NCBI GenBank assembly: GCA_947579665.1
Contig: OX388350.1
Span: forward strand, 91,903,152-91,967,151
From: Sympetrum striolatum
Taxonomy: Eukaryota > Arthropoda > Insecta > Odonata > Libellulidae
Length of the DNA: 64,000 nucleotides
Direction: 5' to 3'
Positions 1-10,716 of this stretch are shown here, piece after piece (within the stretch, counting starts at the first letter, position 1; every line of letters starts with the position of its first letter). The notes beneath the pieces are model-generated. The model saw nothing but the letters and a program-made list of their open reading frames with translations. It was not told the origin of the DNA and searched no databases. Position numbers and translations under genes: made by a program.

Positions 1-49
1 GCTCGACGAGAGAAAGACGTTGGTCCTCAGTCAAACTCGTTCCCACATT

Positions 50-865
50 CTACTCGGGCGAGGCTTCTGCTGGCGATTCGCGGGCGTTGCACCCCAAAGC
101 AGATTGATGCTCTCCAAAAGGAGAGCCAACCAACTCCACCTCAGACGCACATAGAAGATGCTGCGCCTTGTGTAGCACAAGAGTATCCTGTCCTAGGTTC
201 ATCACAGGGACGGAAACCCTTCCGTCCTGGACATCTAGCACCGCTCCGGGACTGACCCATTCCCTTCCCGGATCGGCACATATCACGGTGTCGGTCGCCA
301 CCATCGGAGGAGAGTCATCGGGGACGATAACACTGATAAATGCCAGTGACCCACTTGGAATTTCCACCTTCTCCATTACGGCTAGGGTGGTTGTGCGCTC
401 TTTAGCTTGCCCGCTAACGTCAATAGCACAGAGTTCCTTGAAAGTAGACTCGATCGCACCCTCATCGCAACTACCTCCTTCTCCGCTACCAGAGGCTTCC
501 ACTTCACAGTCTCCCAGCTCAACCACCACACCCTCTGGTGTCCCCACTAGCCGCGCCCCGCTGTTCATCAGCCAATCTACCCCTAATATTAATGGAAATG
601 GAGGGGATTCCAGTACGTGCACGACATCGAGCTTTACACAAGAGTTTCCCACACACACCTGCAAGCCGGATCGTCCATGGGTTTCCACCAACTTCCCGTC
701 AACCCCCCTCAGAAATCCATCCTTATCCCCTCGTGGGCTCAGCCCCAGAGCTTGGGCGAGCTGCAGCGACACAACACTCCCACTCGCGCCGCTATCGACC
801 AGCGCCTTCAATTTCCCCGGCATTCCTTGGAGAGTGACCTCGATCGTCGGGAGTGGCCACGGCAC
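50..865 (-). CDS. retrotransposon aspartic protease (pro)
   Basis: This open frame of 271 codons encodes a retropepsin-like protease that would process the Gag-Pol polyprotein of the Gypsy element. The catalytic DSGA motif is at residues 24-27, and an ILGVDWL-like segment around residue 93 is typical of Gypsy proteases. The first ATG is used as a marker only, because in a polyprotein the frame would be entered from Gag. The frame ends at an in-frame TAG (50-52), after which the same frame continues to the left window edge with sequence resembling the protease-RT junction of Gypsy elements. The stop may be a decay mutation or a readthrough site. A long plus-strand frame over the same bases is a shadow. 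Confidence 0.85.
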   Translation of the reverse strand: MPWPLPTIEVTLQGMPGKLKALVDSGASGSVVSLQLAQALGLSPRGDKDGFLRGVDGKLVETHGRSGLQVCVGNSCVKLDVVHVLESPPFPLILGVDWLMNSGARLVGTPEGVVVELGDCEVEASGSGEGGSCDEGAIESTFKELCAIDVSGQAKERTTTLAVMEKVEIPSGSLAFISVIVPDDSPPMVATDTVICADPGREWVSPGAVLDVQDGRVSVPVMNLGQDTLVLHKAQHLLCASEVELVGSPFGEHQSALGCNARESPAEASPE

Positions 866-876
866 CTCACCTTTTA

Positions 877-1125
877 TTATCGCCGGCCCTGAGCGGCAGG
901 GCCGGCAAAGCCGTTTCCCGGATGGACACGCGCCTCACAGGCTTTTGCATAATGCCCCAGCTCCCCACACGCATAGCATTGCACGCTCCGAGCATGATCC
1001 GGGCAATCGCGAGCCAAATGGCCGAAGCGACCGCAGCCAAAGCACTTAGTGCTACGCCCACTCTGCACTGGAGGAGACCGATACTGGCGGTTACCGGACC
1101 TCTGCTGACTCTCCAGCGCATCCAA
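877..1125 (-). CDS. retrotransposon nucleocapsid with two CCHC zinc knuckles
   Basis: This short frame has two consecutive C-x2-C-x4-H-x4-C zinc knuckles (CFGC...HLARDC and CYAC...HYAKAC), the RNA-binding nucleocapsid signature of retroelement Gag. It overlaps the end of the capsid frame (1091-1125) and ends just upstream of the protease frame, but it lies in a different frame from both. Either one base was gained and later lost around this segment, or the element uses frameshifting. In the polyprotein it would form the C-terminal part of Gag, packaging the RNA. The ATG at its start is arbitrary. Confidence 0.82.
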   Translation of the reverse strand: MDALESQQRSGNRQYRSPPVQSGRSTKCFGCGRFGHLARDCPDHARSVQCYACGELGHYAKACEARVHPGNGFAGPAAQGRR

Positions 1126-1963
1126 GCGCCTTGACCAACTTGTCTACAGCGAGATCACACTGACTAAGTCCTGCCGGTAAGGCAGGGGGTATGACGCTTC
1201 CAGCTCCTGGGTTTGCTCCCGCCTCCGGAATGGGAACACTTTGCATAGGGTAAACGGTGCCGAGGACTGATGAAAAGTTACCTCTTGCAACCTGAGTAGG
1301 CAAGCAACCAAGGCCCCGTTCTACGGCTTCCAGTTGCTCTAGGAAGTCCTTCACCGTCATTGGACGGCCATCCATCACCGCAGCTGCTACCTCGGGACGC
1401 AAGAGACCCCAAGCAAGGCGATGGATCACGTCGTCCTCCGGAATTACCATCGGGCAGCGACGACACATGGCCAGCTTCTCGTATACGTAAGCACGAGTGT
1501 CTTCTCCTGGAAGCTGCCTCCGCGCATTCACCTCGCTCACCCAGGCCTCAAGCGTATATTTCCTCCCAAACGCCGCTCGGAGTCCCTCCGTCCACCGGCT
1601 CCAGTCGGCCGCACTAACTCCTAGGGTCTGGTGCCAGCAACGTGCAGCGCCCTCGATCTTAGAGAGTGCAGCCCGCAACTTGTCGCTGGGCTCCCATCCC
1701 TCAAGGTGGCCAACCTGATCTAACTTTTCCACCCACCAATTCACGTCCTCCCCCGCATTTCCCGTAAACGGAGGAATGGCGGCGAGGCTAGACGCACTTA
1801 GGGATCGACTCGCTGGGTGTGCCACCCTCGTCATTTCGCGGGAGCGCATTTCCCGCATGAATTCCTCCCTCTGAGCCCGCAACTCCGTTACGAGGGCCAG
1901 CAAAGCTTCGCCCCCGTCCGCCATCGCGCCTTCGGTGCTCTGCCGCCCACTCCTCAACCTCAT
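1091..1963 (-). CDS. retrotransposon Gag, matrix/capsid part
   Basis: This 290-codon frame begins at the first ATG after the leader and has the layout of a Gypsy Gag. It has a charged N-terminal region with predicted coiled-coil character (residues about 20-45), followed by a retrotransposon gag domain rich in W and R. That domain includes a segment around residues 85-185 resembling the usual W...F...Y...L capsid pattern. It would form the particle around the RNA. It ends before the zinc knuckles, which are found in another frame directly downstream. The family assignment rests on position and composition as much as on motifs. Confidence in its being Gag is high because of the primer site, knuckles and protease around it. 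Confidence 0.82.
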   Translation of the reverse strand: MRLRSGRQSTEGAMADGGEALLALVTELRAQREEFMREMRSREMTRVAHPASRSLSASSLAAIPPFTGNAGEDVNWWVEKLDQVGHLEGWEPSDKLRAALSKIEGAARCWHQTLGVSAADWSRWTEGLRAAFGRKYTLEAWVSEVNARRQLPGEDTRAYVYEKLAMCRRCPMVIPEDDVIHRLAWGLLRPEVAAAVMDGRPMTVKDFLEQLEAVERGLGCLPTQVARGNFSSVLGTVYPMQSVPIPEAGANPGAGSVIPPALPAGLSQCDLAVDKLVKALGCAGESAEVR

Positions 1964-2258
1964 GCGAGGGAAACCAAGGGTAATGACCGCCTCCGAAAAC
2001 CACCGTTATGCGACGCCAAATATCCTGGAGACCACGCCGCGAAATAATGCCCTGCAACTATCGGACGCTTCCTCTCCCCGATAAACCACGAATAACACAC
2101 GGTGCGAGAAATACGTGGCAAGAAGAAAAATAATCATAATTAAAAAAAAATAAACTCGAAGAGCGAGAAGGGTTTTGCAAACGGCCGCCTCACACACGCG
2201 CACGCCCGAAAAAGAAACAAACACGTAAACAGTATCCGGGACGTGATGCCGGTTACCG

Positions 2259-2276
2259 ATCCCACTTCTGACACCA
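2259..2276 (-). promoter_or_regulatory. primer-binding site, tRNA-Leu type
   Basis: On the minus strand this reads TGGTGTCAGAAGTGGGAT. It begins two bases inside the LTR end, as a minus-strand DNA primer site should, and resembles the complement of an acceptor-end tRNA-Leu sequence. The stretch from here to the Gag ATG (1964-2258) is leader with no further signal that I can see. Confidence 0.8.
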
Positions 2277-2278
2277 AA

Positions 2279-2492
2279 TGTCGCGTTTCACTTATTGTTA
2301 ACATAAGAATGCACACTTGAAAACACTCTTCTCCTTCCGCACTTTCGCACTCACACAACCATTTCCTCTCTCTCTCTCCCCGCACTCACTTTTCTAACTC
2401 TCTCTCACGTACCTCACTCACTCACTCTAACTGTACCCTGCTGAGGCCCTAGTGGACCCCGGACGTACTACAAGGTCAGGGCTTCCGCAACA
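2279..2492 (-). repeat. 5' LTR of the Gypsy element
   Basis: This 214 bp segment begins TGTTGCG and ends CGCGACA on the minus strand, so it has TG...CA ends inside a short inverted repeat. The primer site adjoins its 3' end. A CT/GA-rich low-complexity stretch lies near 2340-2430. Only one LTR is visible, so the right edge is set by the TG alone. Confidence 0.75.
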
Positions 2493-2773
2493 ATATCGAT
2501 ATAGATTTCATGGAGCTAAACGTAATTTTTATGGGTTGATTTGAGCTTAGGAGTGGAAAAATTAAAATTTACCAATGCAAACTTTAAGAAAGAGTATATT
2601 ACATGTCGCAACTCAGGTTTGGAGGAGATTTTGACGATACCAAATCATCTCCAAATGACTCAATGAAACTGTGCCATTTAATAATTGTTTTTGGAAATAC
2701 GTGGTATATTTATATATTTCTTTATGTCATTAAGTAAGGCTTATTCTTAGTCACATCGATATATATATATATA
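2493..2773. other. AT-rich flank, no gene seen
   Basis: AT-rich sequence ends in a short (TA)n at 2760-2773, the insertion site of the pogo element. No coding or RNA signal was seen. Confidence 0.5.
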
Positions 2774-2955
2774 CAGTAGAACCCCGGTAATCCGGACGAA
2801 TTCAGGCACATAGGCGTCCGGATTAGCGGGGTTTCCGGATTAGCGAGGTTTTCAAAAAATAATGTAAAAAACATTTTTCTCAAAAATTATATTGTACAGA
2901 TAATGCATGTATATATTACATAAGGTATTACAGCATATAAAGTGAATGAATACTA

Positions 2956-3231
2956 TCAGCGAGCAAAAAAGTCAGTTATTTTCTTTTGCGCGACCGTTCT
3001 TATTTTTAAATCAAGTGCGCGATCTCTAAAACGTCTAAAGAGCATCGTTTCATGTGCTTCAAAATTTTGCTCCTCGGCCCACTTTAATGATGTATTGAGT
3101 GCCGCCAAAGCCTCAGAATGAGAAATTTTGACGGAGTCCACAGGGTGGTGGTGGTCGTCGTCATCTTCATCATCTTCTGCCGTTACTGTTCTGATAATTT
3201 CGTCATCTGTTAAAGCTTCGTTTCGAGCCAA
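2956..3231 (-). pseudogene. Tigger/pogo transposase, C-terminal fragment
   Basis: This is the C-terminal tail of the same transposase, in a different frame from the catalytic fragment. It contains a run of acidic residues followed by histidines, then a segment beginning KISHSEALAALNTSLKWAEE. That segment resembles the C-terminus of Tigger-derived proteins, where a helical region follows the DDE domain. About 150 bases between the two fragments read through stops in all useful frames, so the break is an indel or an accumulation of mutations. Confidence 0.78.
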
Positions 3232-3386
3232 ACTGTCGTAAGCCTCAGCAGCCCACCGGAGAGCTTCAGGGTTAGAGATATTGGGTTCGAATTTTGTAGT
3301 TGATTAATGAGTGACGCAAGCTGAATTTCTTCAGTTTGCACATTTTCTAAAACTTCCGAACCAATTAAATTTGGGAGTAAATTTTT

Positions 3387-3818
3387 CTACGACTTACTGA
3401 TCAATAATTTAGACACAGATGCCCAAGAGTAAGCTAGATTGAACACGACATCTTTTAAATTTACCTTTTTCAGTGCATTTTCCAAATTTTCATTGTGCAC
3501 AGGATCATTAAAAATATTCGTAAGAAGGAACTTAAGATATCTTAACTTAATGCTTTGAATAACATTTTGATCCATGGGTTGGATCAGCGCAGTCGTGTTA
3601 GGGGGTAAAAACATTGCGGAAATTTCACCGTCATCAGTGCACAATTCTTCTGCAGAAGGATGGCCAGGATAATTATCAAGCAACAATAAAGCACGTTGTG
3701 GTAAATTGACGGATTTCATATGTTGTCGAACTGCTGGAACGAATTCTGTTTTAAACCAATCCAAAAATAATTCTCGTGTGACCCAAGTGTCTTTTTGCCC
3801 TCGATCTCTATAGCCCAT
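3387..3818 (-). pseudogene. Tigger/pogo DDE_1 transposase, catalytic fragment
   Basis: This fragment encodes the middle of a pogo-family transposase, which cuts and rejoins DNA at TA sites. The second catalytic aspartate is in LLLDNYPGHP (D48 of the frame). The third is in the highly typical LPPNTTALIQPMDQ segment (D83). The region with the first aspartate and the N-terminal CENP-B-like helix-turn-helix should lie towards 4060 on this strand, but that sequence has no clear reading frame. The C-terminus resumes in another frame at 3231. The gene is therefore disrupted, although both terminal repeats of the host element are intact. Confidence 0.88.
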
Positions 3819-4303
3819 GTATGGTCATCCTCATTGGACGTCTACCAAAGGGAAGGATTTTTACGCCTCTTCTAACATAGCTTTTTAATGAACGTGATGT
3901 TTTGAGAAGTGATACCCTGCTGCAACTGAAAATGTATTGTCTTTCGAAATTGTTTAGTCTCGCACATATTAAGCATTTCTGTAATGGAAAAGTGCTGTCT
4001 CAGAAAAGTATCACAAATTAGATGTATTACCACAATAAACGAAATACTTCGCTCTCCATCACATCATTGTAGCCAATGAAGAAATATTTCAAATAGTCCG
4101 TCCACCTCTCGTTTCTTGTAACTAATATGCGTGTTTTTATGTTCACAAGAAGAAGTTGCGGGTTTGCATAACTCCCAATGGACCGTCCGGATTACCGAGG
4201 GTTCCGGATTAGCGAGTGTCCGGATTACCGGGGTTCTACTGTATATTAAATATAGATGCTTCTCCGGATTCATTCATATATCATATATTCATATATATAT
4301 ATA

Positions 4304-5094
4304 CGAGTAAAATGTAGCTTGCATTCTGCAAGCAAGTTGTAAACACAAATTTAAAGTCGACATCATATCGAGAGGTTCCACAACAGTAGAAAAAGTATTG
4401 AAAATATTCTTAAAATTCGCTGCAATTTCTCCGTCCGGCATCGAACCCGGGTCTTTTGGTGATACTTCCTAAGCAACACAATAGAAGATCACCATCTCTA
4501 ACTATGTGTGAAAATTCAAGCATAAATATTGGTTGCAAGTGCCTCAAACGACGTTCTACTTTTCCCTTGTATTCCTTATGAGAGAAATTTTAAAGTGCCC
4601 CGGCATCGAACCCAGGAACAGTTCCGTCATATCAATATTTTTTTCTTAAACCTATTTTTACCATACATCTTCCAGCAAAGAACAAACTTCCTATCATTTC
4701 GATAAGTGCATCAAAAAAAATAATGAAAAATAGCTCCCAAGTATTTTAAAGGGCAGATCTTTGCATCGTCATAGCATCGAACCCAGGATATTTTATGTGA
4801 AAGTCATTGATGTTTTCGAAAGAACAAGACCATAAATATAGGCTCCTTGAGTTTTATTTCTCTACCTCTCCGGAAAGTATTTTTTTTTAATTTCCGAAAA
4901 TCACGGCAATGCATTTAAACGGGAAAAATCGGGACTTTGGGGCCCTCTGGAATCGAACCTATGACACTGAGGATCACAGTCGCTTTTTTCCTGGGGGTTT
5001 CACCTTATGGCCAATATGTCATAAAAATTTCAAGTCAATGACGCTTGTGGTTTAGCCTGTGAATTTGTATCCTATCTATATACCTATATAGCTA
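4304..5094 (-). mobile_element. B-box Helitron unit H1, four monomers
   Basis: The left edge is the 3' end (CGAG on plus, CTCG in sense), with hairpin GCTTGCA/TGCAAGC next to it. B-box cores (tcgaac on the plus strand) start at 4441, 4606, 4777 and 4953. It lacks two of the six usual monomers. The right end is approximate. Confidence 0.8.
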
Positions 5095-5147
5095 TCTATT
5101 ATATATAGATGCTTCTCCAGATTCATTCATGTATCCATATATATATA

Positions 5148-6250
5148 CGAGTAAAATGTAGCTTGCATACTGCAAGCAGATCGGCAATACTAATTTCATA
5201 TCGGCATCATATCGGGAATGTCCTCAAAAGAAAAAAAAAAGGATTGAAATTTTTCTTTAAATTCGCTGAAATTTCATCGTCAGGCTTCGAACCCGGATCT
5301 TACTTATGACCTTACTATGTAACACAATAGAAGATCACCATCTCTAACTATGTGTGAAAATTCAAGCAGAAATATTGGCTACAACTGCCTCAAAAGACGC
5401 TCTAATGTTCACGAATGTAAATGGCTCTCGGGACTCGAACCAAGGACGATCTTGGAAATTTAAAAAATGTTTCTGAAAGTTATTAATGATCTCAATCTAT
5501 ATGTTAAATTTCAAGTTTCTATATTATTGGGAAAGGTTTCAAAATAATTCCTAAAAATCGGATCAACTTCTGATTGCAGATACACCTGGTGTCGAACCCA
5601 GGACACATTGATAGCTATGAATGCATATTTTGATTTGTTAAGACTGGTTCTTCTATCACGCTAAGTTTTAAGTCGATAGCATGCCGGGAAGTACCTAAAA
5701 TTTGTTTCCGTTATCTCCGTAAGAATTGCATTGAGGAATATAAATGTCCCTCTGGGATCGAACCAAGGACCATCAGCGAATATGTAAAATTGGATTATGA
5801 TATAATTTTATAATATCTAACCTCATACCGAATTTCAAGTTTCCATGCCATTGGAAAGGGGTCCAAAAAAAATCTTAAATATCGCCACAATGCATTTTAA
5901 ACGGCAGATTTTTGCATCGACCTAGCATCGAACCCAAGTTATTTTCCGTAAAACTCATTTATGTTTTCGATAGATCATGACCATATATAAAGGCTCCTTG
6001 AGTTTTGATTCTCTACCTATCCGGGAAGTATTTTTTAAAAATTCCCGAAAATCACGGCAATGCATTTAAACGGGAAAAATCGGGACTTTGGGGCCCTCTG
6101 GAATCGAACCTATGACACTGAGGATCAAAGTCGCTTTTTTCCTGGGGGTTTCACGTTATGGTCAATACGTCATAAAAATTTCAAGGCAATGACACTTTTA
6201 GTTTAGCCTGTGAATTTGTATCCTATCTATATAGCTATATAGCTATATAT
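5148..6250 (-). mobile_element. B-box Helitron unit H2, six monomers
   Basis: The 3' hairpin and CTCG end are at the left. B-box cores start at 5287, 5435, 5592, 5758, 5928 and 6104, with spacings of 148, 157, 166, 170 and 176. The 5' side near 6230 runs into TA-rich sequence that abuts the CTAG end of H3. It closely resembles unit H18 in the 3' monomer. Confidence 0.85.
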
Positions 6251-6255
6251 ATGAA

Positions 6256-7232
6256 CTAGTAAATGGGTGCTTGCATACTGCAAGCAGATCGATAACACTA
6301 ATTTCATATCGGCATTATATCGGGACGGTCCTCAAAAGAAAAATAAAGATTGAAATTTTTCTTAAAATTTGCTGACATTCCATGTCTGGCATCAAACTCG
6401 GGCCTTTACTGTGAACTTACTATACAGCACAATAGAAGATCACCATCTCTAACTATGTGCGAAAATTCAAGCAGAAATATTGGCTACAACTGTTTCAAAA
6501 TACGTTCTAATTTTTACGAAAGTAAATGGTTTTCTGGATTCGAACCAAGGACGATCCTGGAAATCTAAAACGTGTTTCTTAAAGTTATTTATAATCTTTA
6601 TCTATATGCTGAAATTTAAGTTTCTATATTATTGGGAAATGTTTCAAAATAATTCCTAAAAATCGGATCAGCGACTGATTGCAGAGACACCTGGTGTCGA
6701 ACCCAGGAAATATTGTAAGTTGTGAATGCACAGTTTGATTTGTAAGTAAATGATGTTATTTTATGCATAGTTTGAAGTCGATATCGTTCCGGGAAGTACC
6801 TAAAATTTGTTTCCTTTATCTCCATAAGAAATGCATTGAGGAATGTAAATGGCCCTCTGGGATCGAACCAAGGACCATCAGCGAATACAAAAAATTGTAT
6901 TATGAAATATATTTATGATCTCCAACTCCATGCCGAATATCAAGTTTCCATGTCATCGGGAAGAGGTCCAAAAAAAATCTTAAAAATCGCCGTAATGCAT
7001 TTTAAACGGCCGATTTTCGCCTCGACCTAGCATCGAACCCAAGATATTTTCCGTAAAAATCATTTATGTTTTCGATAGATCATGACCATATATATTGGCT
7101 CCTTGAGTTTTGATTCTCTCCCTATCCGGTAAGTATTTTTTTAAAATTCCCGAAAATCAACGCAATGTATTTAAATGGAAAAAATCGGGACTTTGAGGCC
7201 CTCTGGAATCGAACCCATGACACTGAGGATCG
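6256..7232 (-). mobile_element. B-box Helitron unit H3 with a CTAG end
   Basis: Unlike its neighbours, this unit ends in canonical CTAG (6256-6259) with the tail ACCCATTTA after the hairpin, but its body is the same six-monomer array. B-box cores start at 6540, 6697, 6863, 7033 and 7209, and the first monomer's box is mutated. The 5' side is truncated inside the last monomer, where it joins a ccggagaagc 5'-end remnant. Confidence 0.82.
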
Positions 7233-7273
7233 AAATCGCAATTTTCCGGAGAAGCATCTATATATAATAGAGA

Positions 7274-7313
<40 letters not shown>

Positions 7314-8395
7314 CGAGTAAAATGTAGCTTGCATACTGCAAGCAGATCGACAACACTAATTTCATAACGGCATTATATCGGGACGGTCCCGGAAAGGAAA
7401 AAAAGGATTGAAAATATTCTTAAAATTCGCTTCAATTTAATTTTTTGGCATCGAACCCGGGTCTTTTTGGTGAAATTTCTATGCAGCACATCAGAAGATC
7501 ATCTTCTCTAAATACGTGTGAAAATTCAAGCAGAAATATTGGCTGCAACTGCCTCAAACGAAGACCTACTTTTCACGAATGTTAATAGCTCTCTGGATTC
7601 GAACCAAGGACGATCTAGGAAATATAAAATGTGTTTTCGAAATGTATCTATAAGTTCTATATATATGCCGAATTTCAAGTTTTAATATTATTGGGAAGGG
7701 GTTCAAAATAATTCTTAAAAATCGGATCAGCGACTGATTGTAGAGACGCCTGGTGTCGAACCCTGGACGTATTGGAAGCTATAAATGCACAAAATGACTT
7801 GCTAGGACTTGATCTAATTTCATACAAAGTTTGAAGTCGATATCATAGCGGGAAGTACCTAAAATGTGTTTCTGTTATCCCCATAAGAAATGCATTGTGG
7901 AGTGCAAATGGCCCTGTGGGATCGAACCAAGGACCCTCAGCGAATATGTAAAATTTGATTATGAAATATATTTATGATCTCCAACTCCATGCCGAATATC
8001 AAGTTTCCATGCCATCGGGAAGGGGTCCAAAAAAATCTTAAAAATCGCCACAACGCATTTTAAACGGCCAATTTTTGCCCCGACCTAGCATCGAACCCAG
8101 AATATTTTCCGTTAAACCAATTTATGTTTTCGATAGATCATGTTCATATATATAGGCTCCTTGTGTGTTAATTCTCTACCTACACGAGAAGTATTTTTTT
8201 TTAATTCCCGAAAATCAAAGCAATGCTTTTAAACGGGAAAAATCGGGAATTTGGGGCCCTCTGGATTCGAACCCATTTCACTGAGGTGCAAAATCGCAAT
8301 TTTTCTGGAAGTTTCACGTTATGGCCAATATGTCGTAAAAATTTCAACTCAATCACTCTTGTGGTTTAGGCTGTGAGTTTGTATCCTCTCTATCT
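7314..8395 (-). mobile_element. B-box Helitron unit H4, six monomers
   Basis: The 3' end lies next to (TA)n. B-box cores start at 7451, 7599, 7756, 7922, 8091 and 8267, with spacings (148, 157, 166, 169, 176) nearly the same as in H2. The first 600 bases are nearly identical to unit H16 (29403 onward). Confidence 0.86.
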
Positions 8396-8445
8396 ATGAT
8401 ATATAGAGTCTTCTCCAGATTCATTCATGTATCCATATATATATA

Positions 8446-9605
8446 CGAGTAAAATGTAGCTTGCATACTGCAAGCAGATCGACAACACTAATTTTATGTC
8501 GGCATCATATCGGGAAGGCCGTCAAATGAAAAAAAATGGATTGAAAATATTCTGATTATTCGCTGCAATTTATTCGTCCGGCATCGAACCCGGGTCTTCC
8601 TGGTGATACTTACTATGCAGCACAACAGAAGATCACTGTCTTTAACTATCTGTGAAAATTCAAGCAGAAATATTATCTGCAACTGCCTCAAACGACGTCC
8701 TACTTTTCCCTTATATTTCTTATGAGAGAAATGTTAATGTGCTCTGGCATCGAACCCAGGAATATTACGGTCTTCTGAAAACTGTTTTCTTAAACCAGTT
8801 TTAACCATACATATTCCAGCCAAGCACGAACTTCCTATCATTTCGATAAGTGCATCAAAAAAATAATGAAATACTAACCCTATGTATTTTAAACGGGAGA
8901 AATATTTACCGCCCGGCATCGAACCCTGGTCTTTCTGGTTAAACTTCCTATGCAACATAATAGAAGATATTAATCTTAAACTATGTTCGAAAATTCAAGC
9001 AGGTATATTGGCTGCAACTGCCTCAATCGAAGTCTTACTTTTCCCTTATATTCCTTATGAGAGAAATATTATAGTGCTCTGGCATCGAACCCAGGAATAG
9101 TACGGTCTTACGAAAATTTTTTTCTTAAACCAATTCTTACCCTACACTCTCCGGCAAAGCACGAACTTCCTATTATTTCGAGAATTGCATCAAAAAAAAT
9201 AATGAAAAACAACTCCGATGTATTTTAAAGGGCAGATCTTTGCATCGTCCTAGCATCGAACCCAGGTTATTTTTTGTAAATGTCATTGATGTTTTCGAAA
9301 GTCCAAGACCATAAGTATAGGCACCTTGAGTTTTATTTCTCTACCTATCCGGAAAGTATTTTTAAAAATTCCCGAAAATCACGGCAATGCATTTAAACGG
9401 GAAAAATTGGGACTTTGGAGCTCTCTGGAATTGAACCTATGACACCCAGGATCAAAGTCGCTTTTTTCCTGGGGGTTTCACGTTATGGCCAATACGTCAT
9501 AAAAATTTCAAGGCATTGACCATTGTAGTTTAGCCTGTGAATTTGTATCCTATCTATATAGCTATATATATGAATGAATCCGGAGAAGCATCTATATATA
9601 ATAGA
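8446..9605 (-). mobile_element. B-box Helitron unit H5, second subfamily
   Basis: Both ends are visible: CTCG with the hairpin at the left, and the 5' end TCTATTATATATAGATGC in sense at the right (9605). There are six monomers, but monomers two to four differ from H2/H4 and carry boxes of the type ggcatcgaaccc with long T-runs. This defines a second subfamily shared with H9, H10, H20, H23 and H24. Confidence 0.86.
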
Positions 9606-9609
9606 TATA

Positions 9610-10716
9610 CGAGTAAAATGTAGCTTGAATACTGCAAGCAGATCGGCAATACTAATTTCATATCGGCATCATACCGGGACGGTCCTCAAAAGAAAATAAA
9701 AAAAGGATTGAAATTTTTCTTAAAATTCGCTGAAATTCATCGTCAGGCATCGAACCCAGGTCTTACGGGTGAACCTACTATGCAGCACAATAGAAAATCA
9801 CCATCTCTAACTATGTGTGAAAATTCAAGCAGAAATATTGGCTGCAACTGTCTGAAACGACGTCCTACTTTTCCCGAATGTAAATGGCTCTCTGGATTCG
9901 AACCAAGGACGATCTTGGAAATCTGAAATATGTATTCGAAATATATCTATGATTTCTATCTATATGCCGAATCTCACGTTTCTATATCATTGGGAAAGGG
10001 TTCCAAATAATTCATAAATTTCGGATCAACTACTGATTGTAGAGACGTCTGGTGTCGAACCCAGGACACATTAGTAACTGTGAATGCACAGGTTGATTTA
10101 TGAGGACCTGATTTTATTTTATTCAAAGTTTGAAGTTGATATCATGCCGGGAAGTACCTAAAACTTGTTTCCGTTATCTCCATAAGAAATGCATTGTGGA
10201 ATGTAATTTGCCCTCTGGGATCGAACCGAGGACCATCAGGGAAAACATAATAATCGATTATGAAATATATTCATGATATCTATCCACGTGCCGAGTTTCA
10301 TGTATCCATGCCATCGGGAAGGGGTCCAAAAAAAATCTTAAAAATCGCCACAATGCATTTTAAACGGCCGATTTTTGCCTCGACCTAGCATCGAACCCAG
10401 GATATTTTCCATAAAACTCATTTATGTTTTCGATAGATCATGACCATATATATAGGCTCATTGAGTTTTGATTCTCTACCTATCCGGAAAGTATTTTTTT
10501 TTAATTCCCGAAAATCGAAGCAATGCATTTAAACGGGAAAAATCGGGACTTTGGGGCCCTCTGGAATCGAACCTATGACACTGAGGATCAAAGTCGCTTT
10601 TTTCCTGGGGGTTATACGTTATGGCCAATATTTCATAAAAATTTCAAGTCAATGACGCTTGTGGTTTAGCCTGTGAATTTGTATCCTATCTATATAGCTA
10701 TATAGCTATATATATG
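9610..10716 (-). mobile_element. B-box Helitron unit H6, six monomers
   Basis: The first-subfamily body has six B-box cores. It starts four bases (TATA) after H5. The 5' side lacks the ggagaagc cap and abuts the CTAG end of the larger Helitron relic at 10719. Confidence 0.84.

Larger units (their letters stand above)
1..2492 (-). mobile_element. Ty3/Gypsy-type LTR retrotransposon, 5' part
   Basis: Read on the minus strand, the order is LTR (2492-2279), a two-base gap, a primer-binding site resembling the 3' end of tRNA-Leu, a leader, Gag, CCHC zinc knuckles, an aspartic protease, and the first codons of a region like the start of a reverse transcriptase (1-49). Pol continues off the left edge and the second LTR is not in the window. 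Gag and protease are in one frame and the zinc-knuckle segment is in another, so at least two frame changes are present. GC content is clearly higher than in the flanking DNA, suggesting a later insertion. Confidence 0.88.
2774..4241 (-). mobile_element. pogo/Tigger-type DNA transposon, 1468 bp
   Basis: Perfect 24 bp terminal inverted repeats begin CAGTAGAACCCCGG and are flanked by a TA duplication (2772-2773 and 4242-4243). Subterminal repeats of the type TCCGGATTAGCGAGG occur inside both ends. A Tigger-like transposase remnant lies on the minus strand. The element is shorter than autonomous relatives, and the N-terminal DNA-binding part of the transposase was not found. It is inserted in a TA repeat next to a Helitron 5' end. 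Confidence 0.9.

Noticed and set aside
168..1049. 293-codon plus-strand frame
   Set aside because: Antisense shadow of the GC-rich protease and nucleocapsid region, with no domain.
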